A stretch of 64,000 nucleotides of DNA from Rutidosis leptorrhynchoides (taxonomy: Eukaryota; Streptophyta; Magnoliopsida; Asterales; Asteraceae). The notes under the pieces are model-generated. The model made no database searches. It was not told the origin of the DNA and saw only the letters and a program-made list of their open reading frames with translations. Positions 45,769 to 58,568 of this stretch are shown piece by piece (positions within the stretch are counted from its first letter, which is position 1; each line of letters starts with the position of its first letter). The position numbers and the translations under genes were made by a program. The stretch is from positions 503,393,001-503,457,000 of the forward strand of contig NC_092336.1 of NCBI RefSeq assembly GCF_046630445.1, given 5' to 3'.

Positions 45769-48700
45769 TATACTTGTGGTGAAAAGGGGCATATTAGCCC
45801 GAATTGTCCAAAGAAGAAAGATACTCCAGCTACTGGAGCAAATGCTACTGCCAAAGGTCGTGCTTTTGTGATTACTGCTACAGAAGCCAGTGATGAGGAT
45901 GAGGTCATTACCGGTACGTACCTTGTCAATAATTGTTATGCCACTATTTTATTTGATACGGGAGCCGATAAGAGTTATGTGTCAAATGAGTTTTGCACCC
46001 TTTTTACTGAAAAGCCCCAAACCCTACAAACCAGACGATTAGTAGAAGTGGCTAATGGGAAGTTAATGAAAGTTGATAAAATATATAAAAACTGCAACCT
46101 AATTCTAGCCGATAAGGAATTCAAGATAGACCTTTTGCCGGTCGAGCTAGGTAGTTTCGATGTAGTGGTTGGAATGGATTGGTTAGGTCCATTGAGAGCA
46201 GCCATCATGTGTTTCGATAAGACCGTTCAAATTCCGTTAGGAAGTGGAGAAACTCTTATTATCCAAGGCGAACGAAGTTGTTCCAATCTTAATATCATCT
46301 CATGTCTTAAAGCCCGTAAGTACCTTGTGAAAGGTTACTCCGCCATACTAGCTCACGTTAAAATGATCGAATCCGAAGAAACGCGTATTGAAAACGTCCC
46401 GGTTGTTAAAGATTTTCCCGATGTGTTTCCCGAAAATCTCCCTGGTCTTCCACCACCTCGTCAAGTTGAATTTCAAATCGATTTATCTCCAGGTGCTGCA
46501 CCCATTGCTAAAGCACCGTATCGTTTAGCACCTTCCGAAATGAAGGAACTTTCTAACCAACTCCAAGAACTTTTGGATCTAGGTTTTATTCGTCCAAGTT
46601 CGTCCCCGTGGGGAGCTCCTATCTTATTTGTCAAAAAGAAGGATGGTACGTTGAGAATGTGTATTGATTACCGAGAACTCAACAAGCTTACCATAAAGAA
46701 CCGTTACCCGTTACCTCGCATTGATGATCTATTCGACCAACTTCAAGGGTCAAGCGTTTATTCTAAGATTGATTTAAGATCCGGTTATCACCAGCTCAGA
46801 GTCAAGGAGTCCGACATTCCTAAGACTGCATTCCGCACCCGATACGGACATTACGAATTTTGTGTTATGCCTTTCGGTTTAACCAATGCTCCTGCCATAT
46901 TTATGGATCTTATGAACCGTGTTTGCAAGCCTTACCTTGATAAATTCGTTATTGTTTTCATCGACGACATCTTGATCTATTCTAAAAGCGAGAAAGAACA
47001 TGAGCAACATTTACGATTGATTCTTGAACTCTTAAGAAAAGAAAAACTCTACGCAAAATTTTCTAAGTGTGAGTTTTGGCTTAGAACCATACAATTCCTT
47101 GGACATTTTGTAGATAGTAATGGAATACATGTCGATCCCGCTAAAATCACCGCTGTTCAGAATTGGGAAGTGCCAAAGACTGCGAAGCATATTCGCCAAT
47201 TTTTGGGACTTGCCGGTTACTACCGAAGATTTATTAAAGATTTTTCTCTTCTTGCAAAGCCTCTCACCAAGTTAACTCACAAAGGGAAGAAATTCGAGTG
47301 GTCCGAAGAACAAGAGTCTGCATTTAAGATTCTGAAAGAGAAGTTGACCACTGCTCCGATCTTATCTTTATCTGAAGGTTCTGACGATTTTGTTGTCTAC
47401 TGCGATGCCTCGAAACAAGGGTTCGGTTGTTTTCTAATGCAACGCAAGAAGGTTATCGCTTATGCCTCCCGACAATTAAAGAAACATGAAGTCAATTACA
47501 CCACACACGATTTGGAGTTAGGTGCTGTGGTATTCGCTCTGAAGATGTGGCGACATTATCTATACGGTACTAAGTTTACGATATTCACCGACCATAAGAG
47601 TCTTCAGCATGTCTTTAATCAGAAACAGCTAAACATGAGACAGAGACGATGGCTCGAATTGTTAAATGATTATGATTGTGAACTAAAGTATCATCCGGGA
47701 AAGGCAAATGTAGTTGCCGATGCTCTAAGTCGAAAGGACGAAGTTAGGCGTGTTCATGCCTTGAATCTTAAGATCAAATCGAATCTCATCTCTCGAATCT
47801 GCGAAGTTCAAGTTGAAGCTATCAAACCTACACTTATCGAAGGAGAAGGACCTATAAATTTCGAAAACCAACTGCAAGTTAAGTCCAATGGTACAAGATA
47901 CTTTAGTAATCGAATTTGGGTTCCTCGTTATGGTAATCTCCGTGAACTAGTCTTGGATGAAGCACATAAGACTAGGTATTCTATTCATCCCGGTTCTAGT
48001 AAAATGTATCAGGATGTGAAAGAGTTCTACTGGTGGCCCAACATGAAAGGCGACATTGCTACTTATGTGAGTAAGTGTCTTACTTGTTCGAAAGTCAAAG
48101 CCGAGCACCAAAAGCCTTCTGATCTTCTAACTCAACCCGATATTCCACAGTGGAAGTGGGATGGTATAGCTATGGACTTTATCACAAAATTGCCTAAGAC
48201 TGCAAATGGCAATGATATGATTTGGGTCATAGTTGATCGTCTCACTAAGTCTGCACATTTCATACCAATCAAAGAGACTGACAGAATGGAAAAGTTAGCT
48301 CGACTCTATGTTAAAGAGATTGTTACTCGTCATGGTGTCCCTACTTCTATTATCTCGGATCGCGATAGTCGATTTACTTCCAATTTCTGGAAATCCTTGC
48401 AAGCGTCTCTTGGAACTCGACTCGACATGAGTACAGCTTATCATCCGCAAACGGACGGTCAAAGTGAACGAACTATCCAAACTTTGGAGGATATGATACG
48501 AGCATGTGTTATCGATTTCGGTAAAGGGTGGGATAAACACCTACCTTTAGTCGAGTTTTCTTACAACAACAGCTATCACTCTAGTATTAAAGATGCACCA
48601 TTCGAAGCTTTATACGGTCGCAAATGTAGATCTCCGTTGTGTTGGGATGAACTCGAGGACAGACAATTAACTGGTCCTGAACTTATTCATGAAACTTCCG

Positions 48701-49164
48701 AAAAGATCGTGCAAATCAAGAAGCGTTTAGAAACCGCTCGTAGTCGACAAAAGAGTTATGCCGACCCTCACCAAAAACCGTTAGAATTCCAAGTTGGAGA
48801 TAACGTTATGTTAAAATTATCTCCTTGGAAAGGTGTTATCCGCTTCGGTAAACGAAGTAAACTCAGTCCGCGTTATGTTGGACCTTTCAAAGTTATTCAA
48901 AGAATCGGTCCCGTTGCGTATCGATTAGAACTTCCAGCTGAACTAAGTCAAGTACATGATGTGTTTCATGTCTCAAATCTGAAAAAGTGTCTCGCCGAAG
49001 ATACACTTGTTATTCCTTTGGATGATATCCGCATTGATGAGCAAATGCACTTTGTCGAAGAACCTATAGAGATTATGAAAGAAGAGGTCAAAGAGACTCA
49101 TAAGAGCAACATACCTATCGTTAAAGTCCTTTGGAATTCGCGTAGAGGCCCCGAATATACCTAG
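45769..49164 (+). pseudogene. Tekay-like Pol (protease, RT, RNase H, integrase, truncated chromodomain)
   Basis: This continues the gag frame after the TGA. It shows a protease with [11 protein letters not shown], a reverse transcriptase with [12 protein letters not shown], an RNase H with [13 protein letters not shown], and an integrase with an H2C2 finger and a DDE core ([26 protein letters not shown]). The C-terminal part resembles a chromodomain ([17 protein letters not shown]). It stops at TAG (49162-49164) where the family has Trp (EYTWE). The same frame then continues about 25 codons to a natural stop near 49242. No other break was found. The first stop blocks Pol translation, so I class it as pseudogenic. 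Confidence 0.9.
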
Positions 49165-49268
49165 GAACGCAAAGACCAAATGATACGGAAATGCCCCCAT
49201 CTCTTCCCAACTATTGATGAAGCAGACGGGAACTCCACTTAAAACTTCGGGACGAAGTTTTCATTAAC

Positions 49269-49278
49269 GGGGAGGTAC
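49269..49278 (+). other. Polypurine tract of the Tekay-like element
   Basis: GGGGAGGTAC directly before the 3' LTR start TATGACG. It supports placing the LTR start at TAT rather than at the following TG. Confidence 0.8.
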
Positions 49279-49738
49279 TATGACGACCCTCATTTTTCCA
49301 TCTATATTTTTCTTCCTTATAATTTAATGCCCGAATAAAAGATTTAAGTATAATGAATAAACTTTATGTATTAATGAAAGGTCGTTATATACATACGAAA
49401 TTAATGAACGTTAAACGAATAATAAATTTTATTCAACAACGTACATTTATAAGTTTATATTATATAACGGAACTTAAACATATCAATTAAATTATATAAC
49501 GTATACTTATTATAAATAAGTTTATAATATATAATTTTGTACCAAAGTAACATAAGTTTATTAGTTAAACTTATAAACTAGTTATACTTGACATAGTTAT
49601 ATATAAATATATATAACTAAATAGTATATACATGTATATAAAATAAAAAGTGTATATAAACGTAATAACACTTATAAAAATAAAACTATACGACGATAAC
49701 TTTTATAAAATAAAATTTTAGTTATTGATATACTTTAT

Positions 49739-49820
<82 letters not shown>

Positions 49821-51321
49821 TATATATAAAAACCGTAATTGTGTATATATGTATATATATAACTTGTATAAAAGTTTAACAAAACTACAAATCAATTAAG
49901 AAAAGTTTTTACAATTTTAACATTTTATGATTTGATAAAAAGTTTTATAAACTTATGAGTTAAAAAAAAAAATCACTGTAGCGACCGAGAGGTATTATAT
50001 ATAAAAAAAAATTTTATTTCTTTTACTTTTATAAAACTAATCACATGTATTATTAGATCTAGATCCACTTTAGCCCATACCCTAACTAAATTATTAAGTG
50101 AAATGATTATTAGAGCTGGTGTTATTACTTTTGATTTTTAATTACAATTAATAAATCAATAATTTTATTTATATTTTTCTTTTATACTTTTAAATACAAA
50201 TTTTTTCACTATAAATAGCACTCAAATCTCCATTACAAACTTACACCCAAAAACTTACTCTCACTTGAAGATCATACTCTCAAACCTCTGCAAAAATTAT
50301 TTTTGTAAGTCTCCTTTATTTTTTTTATAGTTTTTATGCAGTTTTTGTATTTATTTTTGTATTCCGATCGATAATTAGGAATTAATTACCAAACCATTAT
50401 AATTAAATAAATTAAATACATGATAATTAGTATCAAGTATCCTAATGATTATAAAAATTATTTTTATGAATTATACATTCGAATTTATATTTATTAAAAA
50501 TCAAAAACGAATTAAATATATATTTGATATATATAGATATATAATAAATAAATAGTAAACGATTATATATATATGTTTTTACAATTTTTGCTTATCACAT
50601 ATGTTATACAAGTAATTATAAAAATTAATGTTTGATTTAATTATCATTTTAAATAATTAATTTGTATTTTCTTTAGTTTTGCTACAGTAGCCGAAAACAG
50701 TGTTTTTAAAATAAAAAGAGAACTAAATGGTATAATATTTTTATGACTACAATAATTAATAGAAACTACTTTGGAACTATTAAGAAAGTTATAAAAATTA
50801 TTTTTTGAATTAATGAATATATATTTCTAGTTAATTTCGAATTTAAACTAATAACAATACAAAAGTTGAATTAAATAGTTAAACTATTAATATAATTATA
50901 TAAATAATTTTTCTAAGCTTAATATACTAATATAAGCTCACGAAAATTATTGGTTGAATTAATTTAGTTGATTTAATAATTATTACTTTATAAACTTGAT
51001 TTATTGCAAACCGAAAAAGAAATTAGCAATAAATACTTTTACACCATAACAAAAATTTATAAAATTTTCCTAAGTTTATTTTGATCATTAGAACCTAAGA
51101 AAAATATAAGATGTGATGTTAAACTTGTTTACCTATTTATTTGCATTTTAACTATTAAAACAATTATAAAAAGTAATATTTAATACACAAAACTTAATAT
51201 TAATGTATAGAAAATTTTTATTATGTTTTATACAAGTTACTTACTGTTATGAAATCAATAAAACACTTGTTAGCATCATTAGATAATTATTGGTGCTTAT
51301 ATTGATCTAAAACATAATTTA

Positions 51322-51405
<84 letters not shown>

Positions 51406-52570
51406 CCTTACATATATATAATATATATATATATATTAAACACTTATAAGTAAAGTAATTAAAGTGTTGTATTCCTATACGCACCTAAAAACGTATTGGA
51501 ACGGTATATTAGATGGGTATAGATCTTGATCTTTCTCGAGTGGATGGACGCTCGAAAGTCTACGCGGAGAGTTTGGATTACCGAGTTAAAGGATCCTGTG
51601 GCTCAGAAACCTATGACCTGAAAAGGCCATTTTAAATTGAAAGTGTTAGATTGGAAGCTTGTCTAGTATGAAAAGCCTTTCCAAAACGATAAACCTTCTT
51701 TAAACTTACTATAAAAGAAAATACTTACACTTATCATAATACGGGCAAAACATCTAAACTATTCTCAACTTATTCTTAGGTTGACTTCTATGTGCTTCGA
51801 TCATCCATACTTTCTCTTTAAGGAATACTTTCACTCACCGAATTACTAAGGTGACTTTCATAGCCCCACTCTTATTGCTATAGCACTTTTTATACTTACT
51901 GGGGTGAGACACATGCTGCTTTTATACTTTAAACAACTTAGACACAAGTACGAACCTAAACTGTACTATGACTAGCTTATGCTACTAAGACCCTACAGTG
52001 ATATTTTTTAATTGCTTTCAGGATAAGGCATTCTTAATTATTGGGGGTAGGCCTATCGGGAGTAACGTCCCCGATACATTTGACCGCGATGTCTTTGTAT
52101 TACTTAATAATGATTTAAACATGGTGATAAGGTACTGTCAACTTATCATCGGGCAACAAAACAAACGTTTAGTCTAAAATATCACGAATCAGTACTACTT
52201 TTGGATCTGCGTGATCTACTTTTATAACAAATCTTGTGGTCTAAGAACAAATGGTCAATCATATTTGTTAAACCTATGAATTTCACTCAACCTTTTTGGT
52301 TGACACTTTTAGCATGTTTGTCTCAGGTACTGAATGATCAGGACCTCTATATCTACTGCTTATGTGATGACTTACTTGGCTAGGATCAAGACTTATCGCA
52401 TATTTACTTTTCTGCATTTGAACAATTTATAATTCTTGTAATGACATTATTAATTCTTCCGCTGCAAATTTGGTTTTATTCATATAGTATTTGTTCTCAT
52501 TTTATAATATGTTGGTATGTATTATGATATTGAATCACATTTCGCCCAGGCCCTAACTGGGGGTGTGATA
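49279..52570 (+). repeat. 3' LTR of the Tekay-like element
   Basis: 3292 bp, with TA runs at 49741-49817 and 51325-51401. A few substitutions distinguish it from the 5' LTR. It ends ..GGTGTGATA against GTTTG. Confidence 0.93.
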
Positions 52571-52585
52571 GTTTGTTTCTTATAT

Positions 52586-55500
52586 ATGAAGTTTAATATG
52601 AATTCTGCTGGAACACAACATCAATCAAGTAGTGGAGATCTCTGTATAGCAGATAGTGGTACTACACATACTATACTTAAATCTGAAAAATATTTCATTG
52701 ATTTGAAACCAACGGAAGGAACTATACATACAATATCAGGTGCTGCTAACTTGATAGAAGGGATAGGAAAGGCAAAATTTATATTACCAAACGATACAAC
52801 ATTTTTAATTAATAATGCCTTATTCTCTCCTAAGTCAAGCAGAAATTTATTGAGTTTTTCTGAGATATACCTTAATGGATATGATTATCAGTCAGTAACG
52901 GCAGAAAATGAGAAATATTTAAGTATCACTAACAAGAATCACGTGATTGAAAAACTACCAAGACTTAATTCTGGATTACATTATACACATATAAATGTAC
53001 CAGAAGCACATATGGTGATTAAAGAAAAGTATATTGATCCTGGTGTATTTAATTTATGGCATAACAGATTGGGCTATCCAGGATCAACAATGATGAAAAG
53101 AATTATTGAATGTACACATGGACATCCACTGAAGGATAGAAAAATCCTTCATGATACAATGGTTCCATGTATATCTTGCTCTCTTGGAAAATTGATAACT
53201 AGACCCTCACCACTTAAGGTTGAGAAAGAATCACCAATGTTTCTTGAAAGAATTCAAGGTGATATTTGTGGACCAATTCATCCACCATGTGGACCATTTA
53301 GATATTTCATGGTCCTAATAGACGCATCTAGTAGATGGTCTCATGTTTGTCTATTATCAAGCGGTAATGTGGCATTTGCAAAATTTCTTGCCGAAATTAT
53401 TAAATTGAGAGCACATTTTTCTGATTACATCATTAAAAAGGTGAGACTTGATAATGCTGGTGAGTTTACATCTCAAGCATTTAATGACTATTGCATGTCT
53501 ATAGGAATTGTTGTTGAACATTCTGTTGCTCATGTGCATACACAAAATGGTTTAGCCGAGTCACTGATTAAACGTTTACAGTTAATCGCTAGACCATTAA
53601 TAATGAGAACAAAACTCCCTGTATCTATATGGGGTCATGAAATTTTACATGCTGCTGCATTGATTCGCATCAGACCAAGTGCAAGTCATAAATATTCCCC
53701 CCCTACAACTTGCTTTTGGTCAAGAGCCAAATATTTCCCACCTTAGAACATTTGGTTGTGCAGTATATGTTCCAATTGCGCCACCACAATGTACAAAAAT
53801 GGATCCTCAAAGGAGGTTGGGAATATATGTTGGATATGAAACATCTTCAATCATAAGGTATATTGAACCTATGACAGGTGATGTTTTTACAGCACGTTTT
53901 GCTGATTGTCATTTTAATGAAACATTGTTTCCTAGATTAGGGGGAGAAATAAAAAATAAAGAAAATGATATTTCATGGTGTGAACCTCAATTAAAGTATC
54001 TTGATCCTCGCACAAAAGAATGCGAGACAGAAGTTCAAAAGATAATGCATATACAAGAACTTGCAAATCAAATGCCTGATGCATTCACAGATACAAAAAG
54101 GGTGACTAAATCATATATACCAGCAGTTAATACTCCAGCACGAGTTGAGATTCCAAATCGGAAAACTGATAATGTAGTCACTCAAGAATCTATGCCACGT
54201 CTGAAACGTAGGAGACCAGTTGGTTCCAAAGATAAAAATCCTTGAAAAAGAAAATCAGCTGATAATAAGGTAAAAGAAAGTGTTCAAGAAGAACCACAAA
54301 TCAGTACTCCTACTGCAGAGGAGATTGATGATGTCAATACAGAAATTGCAATCAATTATGCACATTCAAAAATATTATGGAACCGAAATGATATGAAAAA
54401 TCTTGATGAGAAATTTTAATTTAATGTTGCATATGACATCATGAATAATGATGATGATTCGGAACCAACATCTATGGTTGAATGTCAAAATAGACATGAT
54501 TGGGCTCAATGGAAAGAAGCAATACGAGCTGAATTAGAATCACTCAATAAAATAAAAGTTTTCGGATCCATCATTCTCACTCCTAAAGATGTGAAACCTG
54601 TAGGATACAGATGGATTTTTGTCCGAAAAAGAAATGAGAAAAATGAAGTTACAAGGTATAAAGCTAGACTTGTAGCTCAAGGTTTTTCTCAAAGACCGGG
54701 AATTGATTATGAAGAAACTTATTCCTCTGTTATGGATGCAATTACTTTTAGATACTTAATCAGCCTGGCAGTTTCTAAAAATTTAGAAATGCATCTCATG
54801 GATGTTGTGACTGCTTATCTATACGGATCACTTGATAGTGATATATATATATGAAGATACCTGAAGGATTTAAGGTACCAGAAGCATCAAATACAAAACC
54901 CAAAGAAATGTATTCGATTAAATTACAAAGATCTTTATATGGGTTAAAACAATCAGGACGTATGTGGTATAACCGATTAAGTGATTACTTGATAAGCAAA
55001 GGGTATACAAATAACCTTACTTGTCCTTGTGTTTTCATTAAGAAAACAACATCCGGATATGTGATCATAGCTGTTTATGTTGATGATCTAAACATCATAG
55101 GTACAAATAAAGAGATCCATGAAGCCATTCAACTTCTAAAGAAAGAATTTGAAATGAAAGATCTCGGAAAAACCAAGTATTGCCTTGGTTTACAAATTGG
55201 GCATATGCCTAATGGTTTACTTGTACATCAAACAACATATACTGAAAAGATTCTGAAACGTTTCAATGCGGACAAGGCAAAACCATTAAGTACTCCTATG
55301 GTTGTTAGATCACTCAATGTTAAAACTGATCCATTTCGTCCATGTGAAGATCATGAAGATATTCTTGGACCAGAAGTACCATATCTTAGTGCAATTGGAG
55401 CTCTTATGTATCTTACAAATTGTACAAGACCTGACATTTCTTTTGCAGTTAATTTGTTGGCAAGGTTCAGCTCTGCTCCTACCAAAAGACACTGGAATGG

Positions 55501-56074
55501 GATCAAACACATATTTCGATACCTTCGAGGAACTACTGATTTAGGATTATTTTATTCTAACGAATCAAAACAAGATTTGGTTGGTTATGCTGATGCAGGT
55601 TATTTATCTGATCCTCATAAAGCTAAATCTCAAACTGGATATGTATTCCTAAATGGAGGTACTGCAATATCATGGCGTTCTCAAAAACAAACACTTGTTG
55701 CTACATCATCAAATCATGCCGAAGTGATTGCATTACATGAAGCTACTCGGGAATGTTTTTGGTTGAGATCAATGACACAAATTATTACTGATTCTTGTGG
55801 ACTATAACGCGATAAAAGTCCAACAATTATCTATGAAGATAATGCAGCTTGCATAGCACAGATGAAAGAAGGGTATATCAAAAGTGACCGAACCAAACAC
55901 ATACCTCCTAGATTCTTCTCATACACTCAAAATCTCATTAAGGACAACGAGATTGAAATGAGATATGTTCAATCCAGCAAAAACTCTGCTGATCTTTTCA
56001 CGAAAGCACTTCCAACTGCTATTTTCAGAACACACGTTCATAACATTGGCATGAGACATGTTCAAAAGATGTAA
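52586..56074 (+). pseudogene. Copia Pol (protease, integrase, RT, RNase H), broken
   Basis: It starts MKFNMNSAGTQHQ at 52586. Protease: CIADSGTTHT. GAG-pre-integrase: FNLWHNRLGYPG with H..C-x2-C. The integrase core has D, D and E (GDICGP, VRLDNAGEF, GLAESLIK). The RT has the Copia YVDDLNIIG motif, and the RNase H ends DLFTKALP. Breaks: one extra C in a C7 run (53697-53703); TGA at 54243; TAA near 54418; a two-base gain in the TA-rich run near 54848; TAA near 55805. Translated pieces are 52586-53746, 53679-54245, 54441-54854, 54851-55807 and 55862-56074. Confidence 0.9.
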
Positions 56075-56235
56075 CAACTGAAGCGATGTCTACTTGAGGG
56101 GGAGTCAACTCCATGCTGCACTCTTTTTCCCTTAGCTAAAGTTTTTTTCCCACTGGGTTTTCTTTAGCAAGATTTTTAACGAGGCAGTAACTTACAGTTG
56201 ATCTTCAACAAATAAAATTGCTATCCAAGGGGTAG

Positions 56236-56242
56236 TGTTATA

Positions 56243-56294
<52 letters not shown>

Positions 56295-56526
56295 GGATGG
56301 TCAATTATTGATGCACAAAAGTAATATTATTGTATTACCTAAACTTGTGATACTTTTGCTATAAATAGCCATGAATGCAAGCATTAAACTTGCACCATTT
56401 TCTCACACTTACAAAGTGTTTCTTTCTTTCTCTCCATTATCATCTTTGTTCTTACACTTCATTATTAGCATTCTTAATCAAGAATCAAACCACTAAAGGT
56501 AGTTATAAGCCTACTGAATTATAACA
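56236..56526 (+). repeat. 3' LTR of the Copia element
   Basis: 291 bp, matches 38231-38497 except for an expanded TA run (56250-56290) and a few substitutions. It is preceded by a purine-rich 'ccaaggggtag' that may be the PPT. Confidence 0.9.
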
Positions 56527-56599
56527 AATAATAATATATTTATTTTTTTAAACGGCGATATCGACATCAAATGCTCTCATTTATTACTCACACAAGTGT

Positions 56600-56810
56600 T
56601 AAGAAGAAACCAATTCGTGACGATGTTGGCAGTCATCAAAGGTTGGGAAAAACTTCCCAAAAACCTTCTCAAATCGCATTGATGTTGGCAGTACCATCAA
56701 AGGTTGGAAATTCACTGCTTAGAGTGAGATCCGAACCTGGGTTAACAGTACACCAAGTTGGATCTCACCCACATACCACTCAAACCAAACTTCGATGGTT
56801 AATATTATTA
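56600..56810 (-). mobile_element. SINE-like sequence
   Basis: On the minus strand an A-box-like GGTTTGAGTGGTATGTGGG is followed about 35 nt later by a B-box-like CCAGGTTCGGATC. Ends and TSD are not clear. A second possibility is a decayed tRNA-related pseudogene. The surroundings 56527-56910 otherwise show nothing. Confidence 0.4.
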
Positions 56811-56910
56811 TTATTATTAATTCTTAATTAATTAAGGTTTTGTAGAAAGTAACACATGAAGTAGAGTAAAATTATACCGATAGTGCTTGTGATTTACATA
56901 AAATTATTAA

Positions 56911-58312
56911 GAGAAAATTGGATAAATGGTCCCTGTGGTTTACATGAAATGGGGTAAATGGTCCCTGATGTTCATTTTCGGGGTTCGTGGTCCTTGTGGT
57001 TTACATGGTCGGGGTGAATGGTCCCAAATTCTGACGGCCGTTTGTTTCTTCCGTCAAGTGGAAACACGTGACAAACATGTGATGGGTAAAATCGTCATTT
57101 TTCATTCTTCTTTTAAGAATAATTTGACCATTGGTCCCTGTGGTTTACATGAAATGGGGTATTTGGTCCTGAACTTCATTTTCAACATCATCTTCAATTT
57201 CTAACATCGTCATTTTCAACCTATAAATTCATTTAGGCTATCATCATTTAGATGCTATAAATTCCAACGGAGCTTGTATTCATGATCAGTAACGAAAATT
57301 GAACACTTGACGATCTTCAGTTACTATTAACAGTTTCGATTTCATCAATTTCCAGATCGTGTTCATTGTTAACCGAAAAGTTGTACTACGTTAGTGCACG
57401 GAACGATTCAGAAACATATAGCAAAAATTAATAATACATATTTGTTCGTTATGTATTCGTACCTCTTTCTGCAAAATATGGAGATCTAATTCGCAGTCTC
57501 GAACTCTAATTTTCGAGTCAAACTTCGCTTCAAAAAGTCAACATATTTGAGTTTGGATCAAATTCGAAATGTAGTTGTTGTTTTTGGCCATGAGCATGAT
57601 AGACGAAGATCTGGAATGTGGTTTAAAACGGTTTTCATGAAGAAAACTATACATAAAACATGCTAAATTGAAAAATCCATCTACAACTTGAAGTTCATGA
57701 AGGTGACACTGTTCATCGACGTATCTGTTAATTTGAAGGTATTTTGGCAAATGATTATTCATAAGAGATGTTTGCCACTGGTTATGGAGTCTATTTCAAT
57801 AGTTTAAAAGCTTCAATTCACATGAATATAATTTTTGGCGAAAATTCACGATGAACAGATCCAAAAATTTCAAGTCATAATACTCGTGCACTTGATGAAT
57901 TGATAAAAGATGATGAATTTGTTGATGATTGAAGTTGTAATTAAAATATTGTGCTGATAAACTTGTTTATTGTCGAAGATGAACAGAACGATGATTTGGA
58001 TTTAATAAGTGGATTTTAAAAGAGAAAAGAGAAAAGAAAATAAAAAGGAAAAAGAAAAGAGAAAATTGGATAAATGGTCCCTGCGGTTTACGTGAAATGG
58101 GGTAAATGGTCCCTGATGTTTAAACGGACGATTTTACCCATCACGTGTTTGGCACGTGATTACACTTGACGGATGAAATAAACGTCCGTTAGAAATTGGG
58201 ACCATTTACACCGGCTATGTAAACCACAAGGACCACGAATCTCGAAAATGAACATCAGGGACCATTTACCCCATTTCATGTAAACCACAGGGACCATTTA
58301 TCCAATTTTCTC
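56911..58312. mobile_element. MULE-like non-autonomous element with ~190-bp TIRs
   Basis: The first ~190 bp and the last ~190 bp are inverted copies (GAGAAAATTGGATAAATGGT...). They are flanked by a 9-bp duplication with one mismatch (AATTATTAA at 56902-56910, AATTATCAA at 58313-58321), the TSD size of Mutator-like elements. Extra partial copies of the TIR lie inside at about 57117-57180 and 58060-58150. The core has no supported ORF. Confidence 0.75.
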
Positions 58313-58568
58313 AATTATCAATTATATAAGGCACTGGTCCTTGTGGTTTACATAAAATTATATCGATAGTTCTTATGTTTTTGAAATTACACGTTCATCT
58401 CTCACTTTGATTCATCCCTCACTTTATATCATATGTACAACGTTAGTCCCTTAGCTACCAAAAGTTACAATAGTCTGTTAAGTATTGGGCTATCCGTAAA
58501 AGGTATGCAAACCACAAGGTAGTTTAGAATAAAAGGAAGAAAAAAAAGTTAATACAAACCATGGGACT
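58313..58568. other. Remnant of an older element of the same 'ggtccttgtggtttacat' type
   Basis: 58330-58400 repeats the phrase 'ggtccttgtggtttacataaaattatatcgatag', which also precedes 56911. The MULE-like element therefore inserted into an older related sequence. No gene seen. Confidence 0.45.
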
